From assembly GCF_001824475.1 (NCBI RefSeq), contig NZ_MHXN01000003.1:316200-380199 (forward strand): DNA of 64,000 nt, in the 5' to 3' direction. Made by a program: the position numbers and the translations under genes. The number at the start of each line of letters is the position of its first letter. The stretch's first letter is position 1. Of this stretch, positions 55,467 through 63,269 are shown in pieces. A model generated the notes under the pieces. It saw nothing but the letters and a program-made list of their open reading frames with translations. It did no database searches and was not told the DNA's origin. The DNA is from Phenylobacterium sp. RIFCSPHIGHO2_01_FULL_69_31. Its GTDB lineage: Bacteria > Pseudomonadota > Alphaproteobacteria > Caulobacterales > Caulobacteraceae.

Positions 55467-55575
55467 GGATATTCCCCCGTCTGTATCGGATCGGTAAGAT
55501 CCTGGTTATTATTGCCGCGCAGCATTCTCACACCTCCGCGTCTCGCACGGAGCTTCGAACACTTTCCGTTAGATT

Positions 55576-55591
55576 ATGGTAGCGTTATCAT
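55576..55591. promoter_or_regulatory. LacI-type operator upstream of the TonB receptor
   Basis: ATGGTAGCGTTATCAT is a palindrome with the usual central CG when purine/pyrimidine swaps are allowed (ATGRTARCGYTAYCAT). It lies 110 bp before the receptor ATG. Read on the minus strand it matches 13 of 16 positions of the site at 58401-58416 before the GH3 gene, so one LacI-family protein (58464-59534) probably controls both. Confidence 0.65.
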
Positions 55592-55707
55592 TACTATTTC
55601 GATGCCGTCAATCCGGAGATCATGATTTTTCACGCCACCGTCACAATTAACCGACGACAGGCCTGCGAATTCGGCGCGGGCGTCAAATTCCGTGTCGCCC
55701 GCCCGCG

Positions 55708-58197
55708 TCATGGGCAGACCGCGTCGTTCTGGTTGGGCGCGAGCCGCAGTTCGGCCAGGGCGAGCTCCAGCCCGCCCGAAGCCTCGATCCAGGCCGGCGA
55801 GGTCACTGCAGCCAGGTCCTCGCCGCCCGCCCGGAAGCAGGACAACCTGACCTTGATCGTCCGCCACGCGCCGGGCGGGGCCGCGCCCAGGACGTCCTGA
55901 AGGGGCACGCTGGCCGCGCCGAGGCCCAGGCGGACGGGGCCCGTCGGCCGCCGATCCACACGGTAGGTCGCCAGCAGGGTCATGTCGCCATTGGCCTGCC
56001 GCCGGAGATCGACGGCGGGGCCGGCGAAGACCGCCCGGCCCGCGCCGCTCCAGGCAAAGGCGCGCCCGGAGCCCTGCAAACCCGCCGCGTCCACCACCCG
56101 CACGGCCAAGGCGCCTGCCGGCGAGACGGCCGCCTCGGTCCCTGGCGCGACGGCCTCGCCGCCCGAGTCCCGCAGCAACAATCGCCAGGGCTCGGCCACC
56201 CGCCCGCCCGCCAGGTAGCGGTCGACGTTCTCGGCGACGGCCGCGACGCCGGAGGCTTCCGAAAGGCGCGGGACCTCGCGGCTGGTGCGATAGGTCAGGC
56301 CATAGCCGTAGGCGAACAGCGGGTCGTAGCCGGGGTCGCCCCGATTGAGGCTGAACTGGTCGGCCCGCTTGGGCCAGGAGAAGGAGAGCTTGCCGCGGAA
56401 GTCCGCTCGCGGACGGCCGCGCGCGTCGCCGACCAGGACGTCAGCCACGCCGGCGCCTTCGCTGCCCGGCAGCCAGGCGGCGACGAAGGCGTCCGCGGCG
56501 TTAATCTCCGGATTCACCCACAGCGGACGGCCGGACAGGAAGACGGCCACTACTGGCACGCCCTGCGCCTTCAGCTTCCGCAGCAGAGCCAGGTCGCTCT
56601 TCGCGCCCGGCTGATACTCCAGCGTGGCGCGGTCGCCCTGGAACTCGGCGTAGGGGTTCTCCCCGAACACCACGATCGCCACATCGGGACGAACGTCGAA
56701 CCGGCCGTCGGGGCTGAGTTCCGCCTGGCCGCCGCCCGCGGCCACCGCGTCGCGGATGCCGCTCCAAATGGACTGGGCATTCGGGAAGTCCGCAGGCCCG
56801 TTGCCGGTCCCCTGCCAGCTCAAGGTCCAGCCGCCGGTCTGTTTGCCGATGTCGTCGGCCCCGTCGCCGGCCACCAGGACGCGCGCCCGGGCCGAGATCG
56901 GCAGGACCCCGCCGTTGTTCTTCAGGAGCACCAGGGACTGGGCCACGGCGCGGCGCGCCAGCGCGCGGTGCTCCGCCGCCCCGACCAGCTCGACCCGGCC
57001 TTCCAGGGGCCGCGGCCCGAACAGCCCCGCCTTGACCTTGACCCGCAGGATGCGCCGAACGGCGTCGTCCAGCCGGACCATCGGGATCTCCCCCGACCGG
57101 ACCTGCGCCAGCGTGTTGCGGTAGAGGCCCCTCCAGCTGTCGGGGGCCATGAGCATGTCGACGCCGGCGTTGACGGCCTGGGGACAGCTCTCGTTGGTGC
57201 AGCCGGTCACCTGTCCATGAGCGTTCCAGTCGCCGACGACGAAGCCGTCGAAGCCCATCCGGCCCTTGAGCACATCGGTCAGCAGGCCCCGGTGGCCGTG
57301 CAGCTTCTCGCCCTGCCAGCTGGAGAAGGACGCCATGACCGTCATGACCCCGGCGTCGATGGCGGAGGCGTAGCCCGGGGCGTTGAGGCGGGCGAGGTCG
57401 GCCTCGCTCGCGCGGTTGTCACCCTGGTCCCGGCCGTCCGCCGCACCGCCATCGCCCAGGAAATGCTTGGCCGAACCGGCGACGTGACCGCCCTGCAGCG
57501 CGGGCCATGCGGCGGGCGCCCCCTGCAGGCCCGTCACCAGGGCCCGGGCGTAGCCGGCCACGATCTCCGGATCCTCGGAATACCCCTCGTAGGTCCGCCC
57601 CCAACGGTCGTCGCGGACGACGGCCACGGTCGGGCCGAACGCCCAGTCGATACCTACGGCGGCGGTCTCGCGAGCGGTCGCCTCGCCGATCCGCCGGATC
57701 AACTCCGGATCGCGGGCCGCGCCCAGGCCGATGTTGTGCGGGAAGATGGTGGCGCCCACCACGTTGTTGTTCCCGTGCACGGCGTCGATGCCGAAGATGA
57801 GGGGGATCGACGGGCGGCCGGGGCGCGCCTCGGTCGCGGCCGCGCGGAAGGCGCGGGCCGTGGCGAGCCAGGCGTCCGCCCCAGAGCGATCCGGCGCGCC
57901 CAGCGGCGGGCTGTCGCCGCCGGCCAGGATGGAGCCCAGCGGGAACTCGCGCAGGTCTTCGGGCCGGATCGAACCGATGTCGGCCTGGATCAGCTGGCCG
58001 ACCTTCTCCTCCAGGCTCATGCGCCCCATCAGGTCGTCGACGAACGCCTCGGTGCGCGGATCCCTGAGGCCCCGGCTATGGGACGCTGGCCAGACCTCGG
58101 GATGCACCGCCGCCGGGGCCTCGGCGGCGCGCGCGGCAGCGAGCCCCAGCGTCGCCGCCGTGGCCACGCAAGCGCCGCGAAGGAATCTCTGCCCCAT
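55708..58197 (-). CDS. Glycoside hydrolase family 3 beta-glucosidase (exo-1,3/1,4-type), exported
   Basis: 829 residues with a signal peptide (MGQRFLRGACVATAATLGLAAARA). The GH3 N-terminal barrel shows LIFGIDAVHGNNNVVGATIFPHNIGLGA, AKHFLGDGG and nucleophile Asp in GFDGFVVGDWNAHG (about residue 315). The C-terminal GH3 domain follows (SLVLLKNNGGVLPIS; FAYGYGLTY), and the last about 150 residues resemble the galactose-binding-like ExoP domain. It would release glucose from beta-glucans in the periplasm. A 35-codon ORF with a strong ribosome site ends 11 nt before its ATG. Confidence 0.92.
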   Translation of the reverse strand: MGQRFLRGACVATAATLGLAAARAAEAPAAVHPEVWPASHSRGLRDPRTEAFVDDLMGRMSLEEKVGQLIQADIGSIRPEDLREFPLGSILAGGDSPPLGAPDRSGADAWLATARAFRAAATEARPGRPSIPLIFGIDAVHGNNNVVGATIFPHNIGLGAARDPELIRRIGEATARETAAVGIDWAFGPTVAVVRDDRWGRTYEGYSEDPEIVAGYARALVTGLQGAPAAWPALQGGHVAGSAKHFLGDGGAADGRDQGDNRASEADLARLNAPGYASAIDAGVMTVMASFSSWQGEKLHGHRGLLTDVLKGRMGFDGFVVGDWNAHGQVTGCTNESCPQAVNAGVDMLMAPDSWRGLYRNTLAQVRSGEIPMVRLDDAVRRILRVKVKAGLFGPRPLEGRVELVGAAEHRALARRAVAQSLVLLKNNGGVLPISARARVLVAGDGADDIGKQTGGWTLSWQGTGNGPADFPNAQSIWSGIRDAVAAGGGQAELSPDGRFDVRPDVAIVVFGENPYAEFQGDRATLEYQPGAKSDLALLRKLKAQGVPVVAVFLSGRPLWVNPEINAADAFVAAWLPGSEGAGVADVLVGDARGRPRADFRGKLSFSWPKRADQFSLNRGDPGYDPLFAYGYGLTYRTSREVPRLSEASGVAAVAENVDRYLAGGRVAEPWRLLLRDSGGEAVAPGTEAAVSPAGALAVRVVDAAGLQGSGRAFAWSGAGRAVFAGPAVDLRRQANGDMTLLATYRVDRRPTGPVRLGLGAASVPLQDVLGAAPPGAWRTIKVRLSCFRAGGEDLAAVTSPAWIEASGGLELALAELRLAPNQNDAVCP

Positions 58198-58208
58198 CCG
58201 ACGCCCGT

Positions 58209-58316
58209 TCAGGCGCAGGAAAAGGACGGCGCGGCGATCCGGTCGCCGCGCCAGGTGGGGACGAAATAGGCCGCGGCATACGCCCGCGCGCCCAGGCGGA
58301 TGCCAGGCGGGACCAT
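58209..58316 (-). CDS. 35-aa ORF with strong ribosome site just upstream of the GH3 gene
   Basis: ATG 58316 has GGGAGGAAA 8 nt upstream, much better than the weak site of the GH3 start. The product is MVPPGIRLGARAYAAAY, then FVPTWRGDRIAAPSFSCA, and it stops 11 nt before the GH3 ATG. GC at third codon positions is high, as for real genes here. It resembles nothing I recognise and has no signal peptide. It may be a leader peptide whose translation feeds the GH3 start, or a small protein. Confidence 0.45.
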   Translation of the reverse strand: MVPPGIRLGARAYAAAYFVPTWRGDRIAAPSFSCA

Positions 58317-58379
58317 GGGGTGTTTCCTCCCGGCCGTCTCAAGTCGCGGCCGTTGCGATAATGAAACCGTTACGTGCAA

Positions 58380-58416
58380 TGACAGCGCTGTCAACAGATT
58401 CCGATAACGCTAACAT
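58380..58416. promoter_or_regulatory. Two LacI-type operators upstream of the GH3 unit
   Basis: TGACAGCGCTGTCA (58380-58393) is a perfect 14-bp palindrome with central CG. CCGATAACGCTAACAT (58401-58416) matches the receptor operator at 13 of 16 positions. Their centres are about 22 bp apart, on the same helix face. A weaker AACCGTTACG-type site lies at 58365-58374. They stand between the lacI stop and the small ORF/GH3 start. Confidence 0.65.
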
Positions 58417-58463
58417 TGCGGAACGGTCGCGCCGCTCGCCGGGCACCCCGGATCAAGCGATCT

Positions 58464-59534
58464 TCAGGGGCGGTCGTGGCGCGCGGGCGGTGGCGGCGGG
58501 GCGGTCGATTCTCGCCCGATCACCACATAGGCCACCTCGCGGACCCGCGGCGCTTCGTGGGTCGAATCCTGCGCATGGGCGATGATCATGCGCGCCGCCG
58601 CCTCCGCCATCTCGGCGACCGGCTGGCGTACGGTGGTCAGCTGTGGCGCCGAGAACTGAGCGCCGGGCGCATCGTCGAACCCCGCGACCGACACCTCGCC
58701 GGGTATGGACAGGCCCAGCCGTCGGGCGGCCTGGATCACGCCGAAGGCCATGTCGTCGTTGCTGGCGAAGATGGCTGTGGGCCGCGGATCAGCCGATAGG
58801 ATCCGAAGGCCGCAGTCCAGGCCCGACGGGAAGGTGAAGTCGCCGTCGGCGACCCACTCTGGCCGAACCTGCAAGCCATGCTGCGCCATCGCGGCTTCGA
58901 AGCCCTCGCGTCGCGCGCGGCTCGCGGCATAGCGCGGGCTACCCACGACGAAGCCGATGTCCCGGTGCCCCATGCGGGCGAGATATGCCGTCATGTCGTA
59001 GGCGGCCCGGTGGTCGTCCATGTACACGCGCCGCCCGCGCGACGGCTCGGTCTCCGCGCCGAGCCGCACGTAAGCGACTCCGCGGCTGTCCAGAGCGCTC
59101 AGCACGACGGCGCAGTCCGAAACCGGCGGCGTGAGGATCAGCCCGTCCGGACGCAGCGAGGACACCATCGCCAGGATGTCCCGCTTGAGGGTGTCGGAGG
59201 CCACGTCCACCAGCTCGATGAGCAGATGGCAGCCGGCCTGGCGGCACTCCATCAGCGCGCCGAGCTCCATCCGGCTCAGGTAGTCGTTGCCGCGTCCGGA
59301 GCGCCAGTGCTCGATGGTCAGTTCCGCGTCGACCAGCGCGGCGATGATGTAGGACCGGGCTCCCGCCAGCCCGCGCGCCGAGAGGCTCGGGCGATAGCCG
59401 AGAGACTCGGCGGCCTCCTCCACCTTCCGGCGCAGCGCCTCGGTGACGTTAGGCTTGCCGTTCAGGACCCGGGAAACCGACTTGATGGAGACGCCGGCGC
59501 GCTCCGCAACGTCGTAGATCGTGACCGCGCTCAT
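58464..59534 (-). CDS. LacI-family regulator of the glycan locus
   Basis: 356 residues. The HTH with hinge is TIYDVAERAGVSIKSVSRVLNGKPNVTEALRRKVEEAAESLGYRPSLSARGLAGARS, followed by a periplasmic-binding-like effector domain (AIFASNDDMAFGVIQAARRLGLSIPGEVSVAGFDD, and PQLTTVRQP). ATG 59534 (MSAVTIYDV) is the normal family start. It is divergent from the sugar transporter and precedes GH3 on the same strand. Likely operators are at 55576, 58380 and 58401. Confidence 0.95.
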   Translation of the reverse strand: MSAVTIYDVAERAGVSIKSVSRVLNGKPNVTEALRRKVEEAAESLGYRPSLSARGLAGARSYIIAALVDAELTIEHWRSGRGNDYLSRMELGALMECRQAGCHLLIELVDVASDTLKRDILAMVSSLRPDGLILTPPVSDCAVVLSALDSRGVAYVRLGAETEPSRGRRVYMDDHRAAYDMTAYLARMGHRDIGFVVGSPRYAASRARREGFEAAMAQHGLQVRPEWVADGDFTFPSGLDCGLRILSADPRPTAIFASNDDMAFGVIQAARRLGLSIPGEVSVAGFDDAPGAQFSAPQLTTVRQPVAEMAEAAARMIIAHAQDSTHEAPRVREVAYVVIGRESTAPPPPPARHDRP

Positions 59535-59619
59535 CGGGTCTCCCGCGCCGGGATGGGAATGGAGGCCCTCGCCGGCGCCCGCGTCGCGCCGATTGCGCAG
59601 CGCCGCAGACCGCACCAGG

Positions 59620-60876
59620 ATGCCGTTCGTGTCCAGCGCTTTCCTTGCAGATGTCCCGCCGCGACCGCAAGCCGCCAGCGGCGCTTTCCTGGCCGCGCTG
59701 GCGATCGCGCAAATGGGCGCCTTCCTGGCGTTCATGCCGCTGCTCACGATCCTTGCGCCGCTGAAGGCCGCCGCCATCGACCCGGGCGGCAAGGCGTGGA
59801 TCCTGGCGCAGGTCGGCTTCTGGGGGGCGTTGGTGGCGGGCGGAGCCAATATCCTGGCCGGCGCGCTCAGCGACGGCACGCACTCGCGCTTCGGCCGGCG
59901 ACGGCCCTGGTTGATCGTCGGCGCCGTCGGCACGGCCGCATCCTGCTTGGTCATCATGCGGGCCCATACAGCGTTCGGGCTGGTGGGCGGCGTGCTGCTC
60001 TTTCAGCTTTGCCTGAACCTGATGTTCGGGCCGCTGGTCGCCTTGCTGGCCGACCAGGTCCCCCCGGCCCAGCGGGGCCGGGCCGCCGGGTTCATCGGCC
60101 TCGCCCCGCCCGCCGGCGCCATGACCGGCGCGCTGCTCGTGGGTGTGGCGCTGCCGCAGGAAGGCGTCCGCTACGCCGTCGTCGCAGGCCTGCTGCTGGC
60201 CGCCATGGTCCCGGTGCTGTTCCTGGCGCGCGAGACGCCCACCGGCCCCAGGATCTTTCGCCTGGCGCGGCCGCACCGCCTCGGAACACGGCGGCCGTTC
60301 CGCCTGACCCGCGACTTCGCCGTCGCCTGGCTCTCGCGGCTGCTGATCCAGGCCGGGATCACCATCGTCTCGCTGTTCACGCTCTTCAACATCCAGGATC
60401 GAGGGGCGCCGCCCGGCGGCCTTGCGCCCGAGGCGTTGCTGGGCCTGCTCGTGATCGGGTCCAGCCTGGTCCAGATCGCCGCCAGCCTCGCCGGCGGGTT
60501 CCTCTCCGACCACCTTCGGCGGCGCAAGGCGTTCGTGCTGGCGGCCGGCCTGCTCGTGGCCGCGGCCGCGACCCTCCTCGCCTTCAGCGCCGACTGGCGC
60601 CTGATGGCCGGCGCCTTCGCCATCTTCGGCGCCGGCTACGGCATCTTCACCGCTGTCGATGCGGCGCTGATCACCGAGGTGCTGCCCTCGGACCGCGACG
60701 CCGGGCGCGACCTGGGCGTGAGCAACCTCGCCAACACACTGCCCCAGATGTTCGCCCCGGTTCTCGGCGCCGCGCTGCTGCAGACCGCCGCCGGCTATGC
60801 CTGGCTCTACCTCGCAGCCGGCTTGGCGGCGGCGTCCGGCGGCCTGCTGATCCTCGCCATCCGCCGCGCGCGCTGA
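59620..60876 (+). CDS. MFS sugar transporter (GPH/SLC45-like)
   Basis: 418 residues with 12 helices. The loop GALSDGTHSRFGRRRPWLIVGAVGTA is the mark of the GPH/sucrose-type sugar transporters found beside TonB receptors in caulobacters and xanthomonads; GGFLSDHLRRRKAFVLAAG is the second-half copy. ATG 59620 fits the family N-terminus, but no strong ribosome site is seen. Divergent from lacI, it would bring the sugars released by the GH3 enzyme across the inner membrane. Confidence 0.88.
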   Translation: MPFVSSAFLADVPPRPQAASGAFLAALAIAQMGAFLAFMPLLTILAPLKAAAIDPGGKAWILAQVGFWGALVAGGANILAGALSDGTHSRFGRRRPWLIVGAVGTAASCLVIMRAHTAFGLVGGVLLFQLCLNLMFGPLVALLADQVPPAQRGRAAGFIGLAPPAGAMTGALLVGVALPQEGVRYAVVAGLLLAAMVPVLFLARETPTGPRIFRLARPHRLGTRRPFRLTRDFAVAWLSRLLIQAGITIVSLFTLFNIQDRGAPPGGLAPEALLGLLVIGSSLVQIAASLAGGFLSDHLRRRKAFVLAAGLLVAAAATLLAFSADWRLMAGAFAIFGAGYGIFTAVDAALITEVLPSDRDAGRDLGVSNLANTLPQMFAPVLGAALLQTAAGYAWLYLAAGLAAASGGLLILAIRRAR

Positions 60877-60904
60877 GGCCCCGTCGGCTCAGCGACACCG
60901 CGGA

Positions 60905-60918
60905 TTGACACAAGTCAT
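60905..60918 (+). promoter_or_regulatory. FixK/FNR-like box before the 59-aa gene
   Basis: TTGAC-ACAA-GTCAT matches the FixK/FNR half-sites (TTGAC, N4, GTCAA) at 9 of 10 positions and lies 34-47 bp before the ATG at 60952. This suggests control by oxygen limitation, by inference. Confidence 0.4.
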
Positions 60919-60951
60919 GGCGAGGCGGGTTCGGGCAAGCAAGCTGCAGCC

Positions 60952-61131
60952 ATGCTGACGACCTACGAGTTCTATGTGGCCCAGAAGGACTCTGCGCCCC
61001 GCTTCGTGCCCGTCCTCTGCGGATCCGAGCTCGAGCTCATGCGACGCGCCCGCGAAATGCTGGCGCAGGAGGCCGCCGAGTTCGTCGAAGTCCGCCGCGG
61101 CGGCGAAGTCCTCTTGCGGCTCGTCGGCTGA
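60952..61131 (+). CDS. Small hypothetical protein (59 aa)
   Basis: MLTTYEFYVAQKDSAPRFVPVLC opens a compact soluble protein of alternating charged and hydrophobic residues. A helix (SELELMRRAREMLAQEAAEFVEVRRG) is followed by a short strand EVLLRLVG. Codon use agrees with neighbouring genes. Small proteins of this shape are common in Caulobacterales, but I know no function. It is monocistronic, with a FixK/FNR-like box upstream. Confidence 0.65.
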   Translation: MLTTYEFYVAQKDSAPRFVPVLCGSELELMRRAREMLAQEAAEFVEVRRGGEVLLRLVG

Positions 61132-61436
61132 GCCTCGCCATCACCTGAATGCCGCTGCCGTTCGCCTGGGACCGGCGTTCCGAGGCCGGTTCAATCAGCT
61201 GCTCGTGTGAGCGCCTCACCTCAGAGGCTCTCGCAGAACGCACCACGCGACTGCGCCAAACAAGGAACGTCGCGGTGCAGTCCTGGAGATGGAGCCACGT
61301 CGAAATGACGACGGGGGACCGTCGAGCTCTGACATCGACCCCAGATAGAAATCCTGACCTTGGATCGTCCTGAATCAGCTCCTGCCCTCGCGCCGCGCTC
61401 GTTCGCCCTCATTGGCTACGAGGGCCCAGATCGGGG
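61132..61436. other. 305-bp gap without a clear gene
   Basis: Sequence with unremarkable composition. Short frames on both strands show no ribosome site, domain or codon bias. I see no repeat or hairpin worth naming. Confidence 0.6.
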
Positions 61437-61808
61437 CTATCGCAGCGCACCTTGGGCCGGCCGATAGCCCAGCCAGGAGAGCAGGCCGCCGAGCACGAAC
61501 ATCGCGAGAAAGATGGCCGCCGTGAACAGTCCCTCCTGCGCCGTGACTCCGTCCGGCTGGATCATGCGGGCGAGACCGAGTGCGGTGACACCCCAGCCGG
61601 TCAGCGTCACGAGCAGGGGCGAGCCCCAGCGCCAGCTATTGTGGGCCTGAACGATGGCCACGCCAGCCACAAACAGGAGGGTTCCGTTGAGGTACACGAC
61701 AGGCGCCGTCTGGGCCGCGAAGATGTGCATGTTGGCAGCCTCGGTAGCGGCGAGAGCAATCGCAGTTGGGCCCGCGATGCGTGCGATCCGACGAGTTGCC
61801 GAGGTCAT
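61437..61808 (-). CDS. Hypothetical four-helix membrane protein
   Basis: About 123 residues with four hydrophobic segments: IAGPTAIALAATEAANMHIFA, APVVYLNGTLLFVAGVAIVQ, LLVTLTGWGVTALGLARMI and GLFTAAIFLAMFVLGGLLSWLGY. NGTLLFVAGVAIVQAHNSW looks like a conserved motif of small bacterial membrane proteins of unknown role. ATG 61808 has GGAG 8 nt upstream. It is alone on its strand. Confidence 0.75.
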   Translation of the reverse strand: MTSATRRIARIAGPTAIALAATEAANMHIFAAQTAPVVYLNGTLLFVAGVAIVQAHNSWRWGSPLLVTLTGWGVTALGLARMIQPDGVTAQEGLFTAAIFLAMFVLGGLLSWLGYRPAQGALR

Positions 61809-61955
61809 GCCAAGCACTCCAATTCAGGGTCGGAGCCATGCGACGCCCGCCCTGACGAAAGCGGTATGACCCAAATCAAGAGCTGATGACGCTCCGGAGC
61901 GGCAGCTTCATCGTCCACCGACCGAGCATCACCTCGTCACGCTGCGTTTGCGCCG

Positions 61956-63086
61956 TCAGGGGTCGTGAGCGCTTTCAGCGGCGGCCTCCAGTATTGGCTG
62001 CCACGCCGGCTCGGGCCGAAGTCCGAACACGTCCTCCAAGGCATGCGCGATCTCGCCTGGTGAAAGGTGACTGCGCTCCACCTCGCCGCGCGATCGCCGC
62101 ACCGTCAGGCGGCCCTCAAGGAGCGCGTATCGCGCCTCCGGTGTGGCTCTGGTGACGATCAGCTGTCGGCGGAAGTGAGACGAGGGGTGGGTGGAGGTGA
62201 ACCAGTTGAAGAGCTCATAGTGTTCGTCAAGCATCGGCTCGGATGAAAAGTCGTACAGGGGCAGCCAACGGTCTCCCGCCTCGGCCTGGACCAAGAAGCC
62301 AGCACCTAGAGGTATGATCCGATAGCGGCCATCGCCCGTGCCCTGAACATCGCGCGTGTCGATACGCAGCGGGGCCGAAGGGACAGCAGAGCCGAAGCCA
62401 ACATCCACAAGCCAAGGCGCGCCTTCGATCCACACCCGCAGCACCATGTGCGTCCTTGGCGGCGGCGGCTCGCCGGGCGTGGCCATCCACCTGACGCTCG
62501 CGACGAGGGGGTCGACCTCGAACCCGATCGCGCCCAGGACCCGCCGGAACAGGCCATTCTGCTCATAGCAGTAGCCGCCTCGGCGAGCGCCGATGAGCTT
62601 GGCCTCGACGGCCTGATGGGAGATGTCGACGCCGCGCCCCAACAGCACATCGATGGCCTCGAACGGGATGGATGCCAGGTGGCGAGCCTGGAGCGCACGC
62701 AGCGTCTCCAGCGTTGGCGCCAACGGATCGCTATGGCCGATCCGCTGGCAGTAGGCCGCAAGATCGACTGCAGCAGGCTGACGGGCCGCGGCCAGGGCCC
62801 CGGCGATCTGGGAAGCGGCGTAAGGCGCATAGGTGCGCACAAATCGGACCGCCGGATTGGCCATCCGGAATCTGGCCTCCAGCGCCTTACGCTTGCTCCA
62901 CGGGACGCCGGCGCCGAACGCCACTAGGTCCAAGCCGGCTTCAGGCTCCCCATCCAGCTGCGCCAGGGTGCTCCCCTGCGCGCGGACGCCAGCCGCGCCG
63001 AGCTCGTGCAGCACGAAGGATTGCACATCCGGGTCCTGGCCGATGACCAACAGGCGACTCCCGGGCGTTGCAGGCTCGCCGCTCAT
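61956..63086 (-). CDS. Arylamine N-acetyltransferase with an extra N-terminal receiver-like domain
   Basis: 376 residues. Residues about 105-376 form an arylamine N-acetyltransferase: catalytic C173 (RRGGYCYEQNG), H213 (RTHMVLRV) and D228 (LVDVGFGS), with the normal spacing of about 40 and 15 residues. The first about 100 residues (RLLVIGQDPDVQSFVLHELGAAG; GLDLVAFGAGV; RFVRTYAPYAASQIAGAL) have the alternating pattern of a response-regulator receiver, but without the acidic pair and with no Asp at the phosphorylation site. NATs are usually about 270-280 residues, so this is a fusion. It acetylates arylamines, hydrazines or similar toxic compounds using acetyl-CoA. It overlaps the 39-aa gene by ATGA and lies under a SoxR box. 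Confidence 0.88.
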   Translation of the reverse strand: MSGEPATPGSRLLVIGQDPDVQSFVLHELGAAGVRAQGSTLAQLDGEPEAGLDLVAFGAGVPWSKRKALEARFRMANPAVRFVRTYAPYAASQIAGALAAARQPAAVDLAAYCQRIGHSDPLAPTLETLRALQARHLASIPFEAIDVLLGRGVDISHQAVEAKLIGARRGGYCYEQNGLFRRVLGAIGFEVDPLVASVRWMATPGEPPPPRTHMVLRVWIEGAPWLVDVGFGSAVPSAPLRIDTRDVQGTGDGRYRIIPLGAGFLVQAEAGDRWLPLYDFSSEPMLDEHYELFNWFTSTHPSSHFRRQLIVTRATPEARYALLEGRLTVRRSRGEVERSHLSPGEIAHALEDVFGLRPEPAWQPILEAAAESAHDP

Positions 63087-63202
63087 GCGGCGTCTCCATA
63101 GGGTCGGGCGTCGCGCGCCGACGTCCGGTCGGCTGTCGTATCGCAGAAGCGGTTGGCCCGGACGCTGCCGCGGATCATCGCCAAGCGGGTCGATTTCGTC
63201 AT
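63083..63202 (-). CDS. 39-aa peptide gene, first gene of the SoxR-controlled unit
   Basis: ATG 63202 has AAGGAGGAG 6 nt upstream, one of the best ribosome sites in the window. The 39-codon frame reads MTKSTRLAMIRGSVRANRFC, then DTTADRTSARDARPYGDAA, and its stop overlaps the NAT start (ATGA). Third codon positions are about 80 percent G/C, like real genes here. The peptide is basic then mixed-charge, has one Cys and no membrane segment. It could be a leader whose translation couples to NAT, a small stress protein, or a modified-peptide precursor. No homologue is known to me. Confidence 0.55.
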   Translation of the reverse strand: MTKSTRLAMIRGSVRANRFCDTTADRTSARDARPYGDAA

Positions 63203-63233
63203 GTCTGCTCCTCCTTGCAAGGGACGGAGCCCG

Positions 63234-63264
63234 GGCATACTTCCTCAACCTTAGTTGAGGTCAA
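63234..63264 (-). promoter_or_regulatory. SoxR-controlled promoter of the peptide-NAT unit (SoxR box)
   Basis: CCTCAACCTTAGTTGAGG (63243-63260) matches the E. coli sox box CCTCAAGTTAACTTGAGG in both arms. On the minus strand it lies inside a promoter with -35 TTGACC (63259-63264) and -10 TATGCC (63234-63239) separated by exactly 19 bp, the over-long spacer typical of MerR-family activation. The divergent soxR gene starts 9 bp away from the box. Confidence 0.85.
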
Positions 63265-63269
63265 GACGG

